Positions 16,377-24,199 of a stretch of DNA of 64,000 bases are shown piece by piece. The DNA comes from Rhodobacteraceae bacterium M385 (lineage in GTDB: Bacteria; Pseudomonadota; Alphaproteobacteria; Rhodobacterales; Rhodobacteraceae). Numbering within the stretch: position 1 is the first letter of the stretch; each line of letters begins with the position of its first letter. A program made the translations under genes and the position numbers. The stretch spans positions 2,418,001-2,482,000 of the forward strand of contig CP081102.1 of the NCBI GenBank assembly GCA_025141835.1. Reading direction: 5' to 3'. Under the pieces are notes generated by a model. That model had not been told where the DNA came from. It saw only the letters and a list, made by a program, of their open reading frames with translations, and did not search any database.

Positions 16377-17717
16377 TTATTCCTTACCCATCAGTGTTGC
16401 ATGCATATCTTCGGCGGCGTCGCGCCCCTCGGCCACCGCGGTGACAGTCAGGTCTTCGCCGCCAGACGCACAATCGCCGCCCGCCCAAACGCCGTCCACG
16501 CTGGTGCGGCCCGTGTCGGTCACGGTGATCTTGCCGCCGTCGATCGCCAGCGCGTCCGGCGCGCCCTCCAATGTTTGGCCGATGGCTTTCAGCACCTGAT
16601 CGGCGGGGATATCGAAGGTTTCCCCGGTGCCTGTCAGGCTGCGGCCTTCTGCCTTGGTGTATTCGCAGCGCAGAGCCGTGGCGGCACCGTTTCCAAGCAC
16701 CTCAACCGGCATCGCGTTGAAGATGAAACGCACCCCCTTGGAGGCCGCGAGGTCTTGCTCGTACCGGCTGGCAGGCATGGCATCCCGTTCACGGCGATAG
16801 ACCAGCGTAACGCTCTCCGCGCCCAGAAGTTTGGACTGCACCGCCGCATCAATCGCCGTCATACCGCCGCCAATCACCACCACATTGCGGCCCACGGGCA
16901 ACACGCCAAGATCGCCCGTTTGGCGAAGATCAGCAATGAACTCAACGGCATCCATCACGCCGTCGCGGTCTTCACCTTCGGCACGCAGGGCGTTGACGCC
17001 GCCCAAACCCATGCCAAGGAACACAGCGTCAAAGTCTGATTGCAGTCCCTCAAGCGTCAGGTCCGCCCCAAGGGCTTTGCCAGTTTCCAAGGTGATCCCG
17101 CCAATTTTCAGAAGCCATTCAACCTCGGCGGCAGCGAAATCATCGGTACTTTTGTAGCTGGCGATGCCGTATTCGTTCAGGCCGCCGCCCTTGGGCTTGG
17201 CGTCATACATCACCACATCGTGGCCCTTCATCGCCAAGCGGTGTGCGCAGGCAAGTCCCGCAGGCCCCGCCCCCACAACTGCCACGCGCTTGCCGGTTTC
17301 GGCCGCCCGGGTAAACGGATGCTTGCCCGCCGCCATCACGGTATCCGTGGCGTAGCGTTGCAATTGGCCGATCAACACCGGCTTGCCCTCTGCGGTTTCG
17401 CGCACGCAAGCCTGTTCACAGAGCGTCTCGGTCGGGCAAACCCGAGCGCACATGCCGCCCAGAATGTTCTGCTCCAAGATGGTCGTCGCCGCGGCCTCGG
17501 GCGTGCCGGTGGCGATTTGCCGAATGAACAGAGGAATATCAATGGAGGTGGGGCAAGCCGTGATGCAGGGCGCATCGTGGCAGAAATAGCACCGATCCGC
17601 GGCCACGAGGGCCTCGTGCCCATCGAGGGGAGCGTGCAGGTCGGTGAAATTCTGCGCCAGCTCGGCGGCATCAAGACGCGCAGGCGCGATACCGGGAGTA
17701 AAGGGAGTGTTACGCAT
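16377..17717 (-). CDS. preT: NAD-dependent dihydropyrimidine dehydrogenase subunit PreT
   Basis: A 446-residue flavoprotein of the glutamate synthase small-subunit type. The N-terminal Cys clusters (CYFCHDAPCITACPTSID; CARVCPTETLCEQAC) bind FeS centres. VAVVGAGPAGLACAHRLA is the FAD dinucleotide fold and NVVVIGGGMTAIDAAVQ the NAD(P)H fold. It passes electrons to PreA. First gene of a preT-preA-VOC operon, with a RutR-like palindrome 58-73 bp upstream of the ATG. The preTA pair corresponds to the two halves of mammalian dihydropyrimidine dehydrogenase. Confidence 0.96.
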   Translation of the reverse strand: MRNTPFTPGIAPARLDAAELAQNFTDLHAPLDGHEALVAADRCYFCHDAPCITACPTSIDIPLFIRQIATGTPEAAATTILEQNILGGMCARVCPTETLCEQACVRETAEGKPVLIGQLQRYATDTVMAAGKHPFTRAAETGKRVAVVGAGPAGLACAHRLAMKGHDVVMYDAKPKGGGLNEYGIASYKSTDDFAAAEVEWLLKIGGITLETGKALGADLTLEGLQSDFDAVFLGMGLGGVNALRAEGEDRDGVMDAVEFIADLRQTGDLGVLPVGRNVVVIGGGMTAIDAAVQSKLLGAESVTLVYRRERDAMPASRYEQDLAASKGVRFIFNAMPVEVLGNGAATALRCEYTKAEGRSLTGTGETFDIPADQVLKAIGQTLEGAPDALAIDGGKITVTDTGRTSVDGVWAGGDCASGGEDLTVTAVAEGRDAAEDMHATLMGKE

Positions 17718-17774
17718 AGGGCCTCGCTTGAAGTCATGGCTTGGTCAGGAATCAGGCTGGCACGAGTTCAAAAA

Positions 17775-17790
17775 TTTATCAAATGGTAAA
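17775..17790. promoter_or_regulatory. Degenerate RutR-like operator upstream of preT
   Basis: TTTATCAAATGGTAAA keeps the TCA-AA-TGGT core and the same 7-2-7 layout as the perfect site at 13877 but departs from the RutR consensus at three of 14 arm positions. It is set in a very AT-rich stretch (17771-17800) likely to contain the preT promoter. A weaker RutR site is inferred. Confidence 0.6.
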
Positions 17791-17981
17791 ATTTTTAAAT
17801 AGCCGGTTTTTGCCCCCAAGCCCGCAATCAGGCCGTTTTGCTGTCATTTTAGGCAAATGGCGCATTGGTTCCTTCAGAAGGACACCGCACGCGGCGGGTT
17901 TTCCCCACGGCAACGCTGCGTTATAGCCGATAGGACACGAAGACCCATAGACGTGGGCCAATGACAGACGGTGAGAGCAAC

Positions 17982-18485
17982 ATGGCAGAAAAGACGCATG
18001 ACAACGACGTAGCCTTTATCAAGGCACTGGCAGACGTATTGCGAGAGAACGAGCTGACTGAACTGCATGTGAAACGCGAATACGGCGAGAATGATTGGTT
18101 GAACGTCCGCGTCGCCAAACAGGCCGCCATGGCCGCGCCTGTAGTTATGCAGGCCCCGGCCGCTGCACCCGCTGCTGTCGCTGCGGCCCCTGCCGCTGCT
18201 GCACCGGCGGCTGTGGCTGCTGCGCCAGCCTCTGACGATCCTTCTCAGGCCGCAGGCGCTGTGACCTCGCCCATGGTCGGCACCGTGTATTTGCAGGCAG
18301 AGCCCGGCTCGCCCGCCTTCGTCAGCGTTGGTGACAAGGTCTCGGAAGGCCAGACCCTGCTGATCATCGAAGCCATGAAAACGATGAACCAGATCCCCGC
18401 CCCCCATGCTGGCACCGTAAAGCGGATTGTTGTGGGCGATGGCGCCCCCGTCGAATTCGGCGCGCCGTTGATGATCATCGAATAA
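17982..18485 (+). CDS. accB: Acetyl-CoA carboxylase biotin carboxyl carrier protein
   Basis: A 167-residue BCCP. It has an N-terminal helical region, an Ala/Pro hinge (about residues 50-90) and a C-terminal biotinyl domain with IEAMKTMNQIP, where the Lys is biotinylated; the usual AMKM is AMKT here. It carries CO2 from AccC to the carboxyltransferase in the first step of fatty acid synthesis. I start it at MAEKTHDNDV, preceded by GTGAGAG; the frame is open seven codons earlier (17961). It forms a bicistronic unit with accC. Confidence 0.94.
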   Translation: MAEKTHDNDVAFIKALADVLRENELTELHVKREYGENDWLNVRVAKQAAMAAPVVMQAPAAAPAAVAAAPAAAAPAAVAAAPASDDPSQAAGAVTSPMVGTVYLQAEPGSPAFVSVGDKVSEGQTLLIIEAMKTMNQIPAPHAGTVKRIVVGDGAPVEFGAPLMIIE

Positions 18486-18503
18486 CTGAAAGGGTCCTGG
18501 CCC

Positions 18504-19850
18504 ATGTTCCGTAAGATCCTGATCGCCAACCGGGGCGAAATTGCCCTGCGCGTCATCCGCGCGGCCCGTGAAATGGGTGTTGAAACCGTTGCTGTGCACT
18601 CCACCGCGGACGCCGATGCGATGCATGTGCGCATGGCCGACGAAAGCGTGTGCATCGGCCCGCCCCCCGGCACCGATAGTTATCTGTCCATGTCCGCGAT
18701 CCTTTCCGCCTGTGAGATCACCGGCGCCGAAGCGATCCACCCGGGCTATGGCTTCTTGTCCGAGAATGCGAATTTCGTGCGCGCCGTTGAAGACCACGGC
18801 ATCAAGTTCATTGGCCCCTCGGCTGAGCATATCTCGATGATGGGTGACAAGATCACTGCCAAGGAAACCGCGAAGCGTTTAGGCATCCCTTGCGTTCCCG
18901 GCTCGGACGGTGGTGTCGCCACGGTGGAAGAGGCCCGCGCCATTGGCGAGGAATTCGGCTATCCTGTTATTGTCAAAGCCACCGCTGGTGGCGGCGGGCG
19001 TGGCATGAAACTGGCTAAATCCGCCGATGAGATTGACACCGCGTTCCAATCTGCCCGCTCAGAGGCCAAGGCCGCCTTCGGCAACGACGAGGTCTATATC
19101 GAGAAATACCTCGGCACCCCGCGCCACATCGAGGTGCAGGTGTTTGGCGATGGTAAAGGCAAAGCGGTCCATTTGGGCGAGCGTGATTGTTCCCTTCAGC
19201 GCCGCCACCAAAAGGTGTTCGAGGAAGCCCCCGGCCCCTCCATCACGCCTGAGTTGCGCGACCAGATCGGCATGATTTGCGCCAACGCCGTGGCCGAATT
19301 GGGCTATGAGGGTGCGGGCACGATCGAGTTCTTGTACGAGAATGGAGAGTTCTATTTCATCGAAATGAACACCCGTTTGCAGGTGGAACACCCCGTGACC
19401 GAAGCGATCATGGGTGTGGATCTTGTCCGCGAACAGATCCGCGTCGCCGCCGGAGAGCCGATGTCGTTCAACCAAGCCGATCTACAGGTGCAAGGCCACG
19501 CGATCGAGGTGCGGATTAACGCCGAGAAGCTGCCAAACTTCTCCCCCTGCCCCGGCACGATCACTCAATACCACGCCCCCGGCGGGCTTGGTGTGCGGAT
19601 GGATAGCGCGCTTTACGATGGCTACCGCATTCCGCCGTACTACGATTCGTTGATTGCCAAGCTGATCGTCCAGGGCCGTGACCGGCCTGAAGCCTTGGCC
19701 CGTCTGAACCGGGCCTTGGGTGAATTGATCGTCGATGGCATCGACACAACGGTCCCGCTGTTTCACGAGTTGTTGCAAGCGGACGCCGTGCAAACCGGCG
19801 ATTACACCATCCACTGGCTGGAACACTGGCTGGAAGAAAACATGTCGTAA
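18504..19850 (+). CDS. accC: Acetyl-CoA carboxylase biotin carboxylase subunit
   Basis: A 448-residue ATP-grasp enzyme that carboxylates the biotin on AccB. Seen are the N-terminal FRKILIANRGEIALRVIRA, HPGYGFLSEN, the glycine-rich ATP loop KATAGGGGRGMKLA, ERDCSLQRRHQKVFEEAP and EMNTRLQVEHPVTE with catalytic residues. Length and order are those of E. coli AccC. It lies 18 bp after accB and is followed by a long, structured intergenic region. Confidence 0.97.
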   Translation: MFRKILIANRGEIALRVIRAAREMGVETVAVHSTADADAMHVRMADESVCIGPPPGTDSYLSMSAILSACEITGAEAIHPGYGFLSENANFVRAVEDHGIKFIGPSAEHISMMGDKITAKETAKRLGIPCVPGSDGGVATVEEARAIGEEFGYPVIVKATAGGGGRGMKLAKSADEIDTAFQSARSEAKAAFGNDEVYIEKYLGTPRHIEVQVFGDGKGKAVHLGERDCSLQRRHQKVFEEAPGPSITPELRDQIGMICANAVAELGYEGAGTIEFLYENGEFYFIEMNTRLQVEHPVTEAIMGVDLVREQIRVAAGEPMSFNQADLQVQGHAIEVRINAEKLPNFSPCPGTITQYHAPGGLGVRMDSALYDGYRIPPYYDSLIAKLIVQGRDRPEALARLNRALGELIVDGIDTTVPLFHELLQADAVQTGDYTIHWLEHWLEENMS

Positions 19851-19952
19851 GAAGGTAACGGGCCGGATCACTTGATTTGGCCCGATCCTACGGTTTGCGT
19901 GCTGCCGTTTCTGGGGCACGGTGCCTCCCCCCTACCGGTTATTCTGAGATGT

Positions 19953-19998
19953 GGCGGCCAGCCGACGCCCCCTATTTGAGGGGAATCGGCTGGCCGCC
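19953..19998 (+). terminator. Long perfect stem-loop after accBC
   Basis: A 13-bp perfect stem, GGCGGCCAGCCGA at 19953-19965 with TCGGCTGGCCGCC at 19986-19998, with an inner CCCC/GGGG stem around TATTTGA. It is followed only by TTCTTC, so it is either a weak intrinsic terminator or a 3' stabilising hairpin of the accBC message. Confidence 0.65.
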
Positions 19999-20101
19999 TT
20001 CTTCACGAACACGATGAGGCGTTGAAGCGTCCGGCGGGGTGAGGCCCACGAACGGTGCAATGCAATTCATCCTGCATAAGCGGCCCACAAAGGGCGCGTG
20101 G

Positions 20102-20140
20102 GGTGCAGCCGGAAGCTTCTGCTTAACCGGCAGTTGCACC
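20102..20140 (+). ncRNA. Candidate structured RNA element
   Basis: GGTGCA-GCCGG-AAGC pairs with GCTT-CCGGC-TGCACC around a TTCT loop, with small bulges (AA and AGT) on the 3' side. There is no T-run after it. The multi-segment, bulged stem looks more like a small RNA or leader structure than a terminator. No known family was recognised; low confidence. Confidence 0.3.
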
Positions 20141-20314
20141 TGCAAGCCCCTGCCCTAGAACAGAGTCGCAACGGAGCTTTGACGGGCAAGAATTAATCAT
20201 AACAATCTTAAGGCCGGGTTAAGCGACTTGCGAAAACACGCATTCAATCCCTTCCCGGTCAGAATGGGGGGATTTTCAATGGGCTTTTGCATCACGGCCC
20301 CGTAAAATTCAGGC

Positions 20315-20953
20315 ATGGCCCATGATATGATCTCTGACGACCGGCCCCGGTTAACCCCGGACCTGATGATCCGCGCTTATGCCTCGGGCATTTTTCCGAT
20401 GTCAGAAGGCGCTGATGATCCCGAGGTTTTTTGGGTCGATCCCCAACGGCGCGGCGTTTTCCCGTTGGATGGCTTCCACATCTCCCGTTCTTTGCGGCGC
20501 AGGATCAATCGTGGCGACTACGGCGTGCACGTGAACCGAGACTTCGCAGGCGTCGTGGCAGGCTGCGCCGACCGGGACGAGACCTGGATCAACGCCGACC
20601 TTAACGCCTGTTACGGCGCACTTCACGCCCATGGTTTTGCCCATTCGGTGGAGATTTGGGACGACGAGGGGCTGGCAGGGGCGGTATTCGGCATCGCGCT
20701 TGGGGGCGCGTTCTTTGGCGAAAGCATGTTTTCGCGCCGCACCGGAGGATCGAAACTGGCCCTTGCCCATCTGGTTCATCGCCTACGCGCCGGGGGCTTC
20801 ACGTTGTTTGATACGCAATTTGTCACCGATCATCTGATCAGCCTCGGCGCGATCGAAATACCAAGGGCCACATACCGCGAGGAATTGGAGAAAGCTCTGG
20901 AGCAGGATGCGGATTTCTTGCGCCTGCCCGAAGACGCGCCGCTGGCAATCTAG
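20315..20953 (+). CDS. aat: Leucyl/phenylalanyl-tRNA-protein transferase
   Basis: A 212-residue enzyme that adds Leu or Phe to the N-terminus of proteins with basic N-terminal residues, marking them for ClpAP degradation (N-end rule). Diagnostic motifs are YASGIFPMSEG, FWVDPQRRGVFPLDGFHISRSLRR, TWINADLNACYGALH, SVEIWDDEGLAGAVFGIALGGAFFGESMFS and LFDTQFVTDHL. Full length. Located in the accBC-aat-DUF2155-mlaD order common in Rhodobacteraceae. Confidence 0.95.
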   Translation: MAHDMISDDRPRLTPDLMIRAYASGIFPMSEGADDPEVFWVDPQRRGVFPLDGFHISRSLRRRINRGDYGVHVNRDFAGVVAGCADRDETWINADLNACYGALHAHGFAHSVEIWDDEGLAGAVFGIALGGAFFGESMFSRRTGGSKLALAHLVHRLRAGGFTLFDTQFVTDHLISLGAIEIPRATYREELEKALEQDADFLRLPEDAPLAI

Positions 20954-20954
20954 G

Positions 20955-21506
20955 CTAGGCCGAGCAGCCCAAGACCCATACGTCGTAGCGCGAATGCTCC
21001 AACGCATTCAGCGCCGGGCTCGAAGCGATCATCCAACCCGAAAACAGGGATTCCCCTTCCAGATCAAGAACTTCCAGCAAGGCGAAGGCATCGCCTTCCG
21101 GGTCCGCTGTGGGGTAGCGGCATTCAATCGCGCGGATCGCGATGCGCCCGAAAACCACGGTTTGACCCATGGAAAGTTCTATATCCGTGGGCTGCCCCAG
21201 CATCTTATCAAGCGCGCGTAGCGATACGGTCGTGCCGGTTCCCGTGGCGGGTTGGCTGACCGAGGTGACGGGACCGCTAACACCGGGGAAGCTTTCAAAC
21301 GTGCCGGCCGCGCCTGTACCAAGGTTCAGCTGGATATCGCCGTTTTCCGCCCCTTCAGAGAGAGTCAGGCCGGTGCCGTTGCCCTCGCCCGTGTCCAGTT
21401 GGAATTCATCAAACGTGCCATCACCGTCGATGACGTCAAACTGTTGCGCCATGGCGGGAGCGGCAAGAAACAGCGCAGAGAGGCAAAGGGTGGATGCAAG
21501 GTTCAT
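20955..21506 (-). CDS. DUF2155 domain-containing periplasmic protein
   Basis: A 183-residue protein with signal peptide MNLASTLCLSALFLAAPAMA. The C-terminal part is the DUF2155 domain (LRALDKMLGQPTDIELSMGQ; LRALD-to-FGRIAI; IECRYP; SLFSGWMIASSPALNALEHSRYDVWVL). The function is unknown; the domain is widespread in Alphaproteobacteria. Its ATG shares one base with the mlaD stop, so the two are co-translated. It converges with aat, with one base between the stops. Confidence 0.85.
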   Translation of the reverse strand: MNLASTLCLSALFLAAPAMAQQFDVIDGDGTFDEFQLDTGEGNGTGLTLSEGAENGDIQLNLGTGAAGTFESFPGVSGPVTSVSQPATGTGTTVSLRALDKMLGQPTDIELSMGQTVVFGRIAIRAIECRYPTADPEGDAFALLEVLDLEGESLFSGWMIASSPALNALEHSRYDVWVLGCSA

Positions 21507-21961
21507 CAGTTATCCGCCGCTCCGCCCACAAACCGCAGGAGCAATGTGATGAGGCTGACCGAGGATTGCGTGTCGAGAAACTCGCCCCCTGCCTCAAGAT
21601 TGAAGGGAGAGCCGCCGGGGATAACCTCTACATACGATCCACCAAGAAGACTTTCAGAAGAAATCGCGATGGCGCTGTCATCGGGAAGGACGATGGCGTT
21701 ATCGACGGAAAAGGTGGTTTCCGCGAGGAAGGTTTGAGGGTTCAGCTCCATCCCCGTGACGGTGCCAATTTGCACACCACCAAGGCGCACTTCGGTGCCA
21801 ACGGAAATTCCCTCGGCCGAGCGGAAGGCGGCCAAGAGTTCATAACTGCCCGTGCCGGACGCGGTGCCGGGGCTTTGGGCATAGAGGAAAAAACCAACAG
21901 CGGCGGCCAGAACGGCGCCGCCGGTTGCGATTTCGGTAAAGGAATAATCAGTCTCAGCCAT
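21506..21961 (-). CDS. mlaD: MlaD-like MCE-domain lipid transport protein
   Basis: A 151-residue protein with one N-terminal membrane helix (about residues 13-28) and a single MCE domain (YELLAAFRSAEGISVGTEVRLGG; VQIGTVTGMELN; DSAIAISSESLLGGSYVEV). It matches MlaD, the hexameric periplasmic component of the phospholipid transporter that maintains outer-membrane asymmetry. The partner genes mlaE and mlaF are not in the window. The order NDUFA12-mlaD-DUF2155 is read as one unit on the minus strand. Confidence 0.9.
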   Translation of the reverse strand: MAETDYSFTEIATGGAVLAAAVGFFLYAQSPGTASGTGSYELLAAFRSAEGISVGTEVRLGGVQIGTVTGMELNPQTFLAETTFSVDNAIVLPDDSAIAISSESLLGGSYVEVIPGGSPFNLEAGGEFLDTQSSVSLITLLLRFVGGAADN

Positions 21962-22048
21962 GGGACGTAGGTATCCTGCCCGCGGCTTGTCGCCAAGGGG
22001 GAATAGAGCGGGGTATGAGGATCAGGCTGAGGCGGTTACTTGGGCGCC

Positions 22049-22426
22049 TTACTCTGGCGTCCAAGCCTCATAATCACGACGCGGGGCGGGTTGCTCGCGA
22101 CGGATCGAGCCTGCTGGCGCATGGGCCAGGGGTGTGCCGGTCAGGTTGGGCAGATGCGGTGTTTCCCAAGCCTTGTGGACCACGGGCTTGTCAGAGGGCG
22201 CCTCATCCCAGGTGCGGTGAAGCCAGCCGTGCCATTCAGGGTCAATGCGAGACGCCTCTACATCGCCATTGAAGATCACCCAGCGCTTGCTGTCATCAGA
22301 GGTGCGATAGAAGATGTTGCCTTGAGCATCCTCCCCCACTTTTTCGCCTTTACGGGCGGTAAAAAGCTGAGTTCCGATGGTTTGACCGTTCCACCAAGTG
22401 AAAAGGCGATTGATGAGGCTGGCCAT
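22049..22426 (-). CDS. NADH:ubiquinone oxidoreductase subunit NDUFA12 family protein
   Basis: A 125-residue protein starting at MASLINRLFTWWNG. Family features are GTQLFTARKGEKVGEDAQGN, FYRTSDDSKRWVIFNGDVEAS and IDPEWHGWLHRTWDEAP. It is the alphaproteobacterial counterpart of the mitochondrial complex I accessory subunit NDUFA12 (B17.2). The frame is open 49 codons upstream, but conservation begins at this ATG. It lies 87 bp upstream of mlaD. Confidence 0.93.
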   Translation of the reverse strand: MASLINRLFTWWNGQTIGTQLFTARKGEKVGEDAQGNIFYRTSDDSKRWVIFNGDVEASRIDPEWHGWLHRTWDEAPSDKPVVHKAWETPHLPNLTGTPLAHAPAGSIRREQPAPRRDYEAWTPE

Positions 22427-22672
22427 GGGCTGTGATCCGCGCGGTTGGGTCGTTTGAGGGGGTTTTGCCCTGTTGCGGCGGCGGCGTCCAGTGCGCGTTG
22501 CGTCGCGCTTGGGGGAGAGGGTGGATTGAGTTGTATTGGCCAAGATGAAGGAGCGGGCCAGGCGTTTCTTCATTGGCCGTTGCGCAGAACATTTGGTCTT
22601 CGATTGGGCGCAGATATTGCGGGACGCGGGCCGGATGACCTACAAGCGGGCAAATTTATTGGGAGAGACTTG

Positions 22673-23965
22673 ATGACAGATGGCCCCAGCTACGGCTTTG
22701 ACACCCTTCAGATTCACGCCGGCGCACGGCCTGATCCGGCGACGGGTGCACGGCAGACACCGATCTACCAGACCACGGCCTATGTGTTTCGCGATGCAGA
22801 TCACGCGGCGGCTTTGTTCAACTTGCAAGAGGTGGGGTATATCTACTCGCGCCTGACCAACCCAACGGTTGCCGTTTTGCAGGAGCGGATTGCCACACTG
22901 GAAGGCGGCGCGGGGGCGGTGTGTTGTTCCTCGGGGCATGCGGCGCAGTTGATGGCGTTGTTCCCGTTGATGGCACCGGGGCGCAATGTGGTTGTCTCCA
23001 CACGACTTTATGGCGGCACGGTCACGCAGTTTAGCCAGACGATCAAGCGGTTTGGGTGGAATGCGAAATTTGTCGATTTTGACGATCTGGATGCGGTGAA
23101 GGCCGCGATTGACGACGATACGCGGGCTGTCTTTGGCGAAGCGATTGCCAACCCCGGCGGCTATATCATGAATGTACGCGCGGTGGCCGATATTGCCGAT
23201 GAAGCGGGCATTCCACTGATCATCGACAACACCACGGCGACGCCTTATCTGCACCGCCCCATCGAGCATGGGGCGACTTTGGTTGTGCATTCCACGACGA
23301 AGTATCTGACAGGCAACGGCACGGTCACTGGCGGTTGTGTTGTTGATTCGGGGAAGTTTGACTGGAGCGCCTCGGACAAGTTCCCCTCGCTGAGCGCACC
23401 GGAGCCTGCCTATCACGGGCTGAAGTTTGCCGAGACCTTTGGTCCGCTGGCCTACACGTTCCACGGCATTGCCATTGGTCTGCGCGATCTGGGCATGACG
23501 ATGAACCCACAGGCGGCGCATTACACGTTGATGGGGATCGAGACGCTGTCCCTGCGCATGGAGCGTCATGTGGAGAACGCGCAGAAAATCGCCAAGTGGC
23601 TGGAGGATGATCCGCGCGTTGATTTCGTGACCTATGCGGGGTTGGAGAGCTCTCCCTACTATCACCGCGTGAAAGACGTTTGCCCCAAGGGCGCGGGCGC
23701 GTTGTTCACCTTTGCGGTAAAGGGCGGCTACGACGCTTGCCTGAAGCTCGTCGATTCGTTGGAGATCTTCAGCCACGTTGCGAACCTGGGCGATACACGG
23801 TCATTGATCATTCACTCGGCCTCGACCACACACCGCCAGTTGACGCCTGAACAGCAGGAGGCCGCCGGTGCGGCCCCCAATGTTGTACGCGTTTCCATTG
23901 GCACCGAAGACGTGAACGACCTGATCGCTGATCTGGACCGCGCCCTGTCGGCGGCAACAGCGTAA
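22673..23965 (+). CDS. metY: O-acetylhomoserine sulfhydrylase
   Basis: A 430-residue PLP enzyme of the Cys/Met metabolism family that makes homocysteine (or methionine) directly from O-acetylhomoserine and sulfide (or methanethiol). Visible are YGFDTLQIHAGARPD, QTTAYVFRDADHAA, YSRLTNPTVAVLQERIA, DNTTATPYLHRPIEHGA and VHSTTKYLTGNGTVTGG, where the Lys carries PLP. GGGAGAG eight bases before the ATG fixes the start; the frame is open 76 codons upstream without family similarity. A clear terminator follows. I looked for a SAM-type riboswitch upstream and found none convincing. Confidence 0.94.
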   Translation: MTDGPSYGFDTLQIHAGARPDPATGARQTPIYQTTAYVFRDADHAAALFNLQEVGYIYSRLTNPTVAVLQERIATLEGGAGAVCCSSGHAAQLMALFPLMAPGRNVVVSTRLYGGTVTQFSQTIKRFGWNAKFVDFDDLDAVKAAIDDDTRAVFGEAIANPGGYIMNVRAVADIADEAGIPLIIDNTTATPYLHRPIEHGATLVVHSTTKYLTGNGTVTGGCVVDSGKFDWSASDKFPSLSAPEPAYHGLKFAETFGPLAYTFHGIAIGLRDLGMTMNPQAAHYTLMGIETLSLRMERHVENAQKIAKWLEDDPRVDFVTYAGLESSPYYHRVKDVCPKGAGALFTFAVKGGYDACLKLVDSLEIFSHVANLGDTRSLIIHSASTTHRQLTPEQQEAAGAAPNVVRVSIGTEDVNDLIADLDRALSAATA

Positions 23966-23990
23966 GGGCTTCGTTAACCAATTCGACCCT

Positions 23991-24031
23991 AAAAGGGGGC
24001 GGTGTGGAGCAATCCGTGCCGTCCCCTTTTT
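23991..24031 (+). terminator. Rho-independent terminator after metY
   Basis: A long hairpin with an imperfect ~17-bp stem (AAAAGGGGGCGGTGTGGA at 23991-24008 against 24013-24031) ending in CCCCTTTTTATT. It lies 25 bp after the metY stop. Confidence 0.8.
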
Positions 24032-24199
24032 ATTCACAGGCACCCTCCCCCTTTTGCCAAGCCCTCAAAAGGTTTAGTCTAAATCTTGCCGATCGACGGT
24101 CCGGGGCGCTGTGAATGGTTTGCCCCAACTGGATTCCCCTGTAAGAGGGGGCGATTGTGGCACCTGAGCCACGGCGCAGACGGAATATTGAGGCCTGAC

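Larger units (their letters stand above)
19851..20314. other. 464-bp intergenic region between accC and aat
   Basis: No supported gene. The region holds two inverted repeats (19953-19998 and 20102-20140, listed separately) and an AT-richer stretch at about 20190-20300 that probably contains the aat promoter. No tRNA or known riboswitch could be recognised. Confidence 0.7.

Noticed and set aside
15870..17039. 389-codon plus-strand frame opposite preA and preT
   Set aside because: Covers two certain genes antisense; no ribosome-binding site or family signal.
22427..22672. Possible SAM riboswitch upstream of metY
   Set aside because: Some GC-rich pairing and an ATTTGG stretch are present, but the SAM-II, SAM/SAH and SAM-V core signatures could not be found.
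22640..23776. 378-codon open frame on the minus strand opposite metY
   Set aside because: Fully antisense to metY, no recognisable domain, Arg/His/Gln-rich shadow composition.
24086..24199. 38-codon upstream extension of the PilM/PilP-like protein
   Set aside because: Begins at a TTG without a ribosome-binding site, and its translation is Cys/Gly/Arg-rich, unlike the protein that follows.
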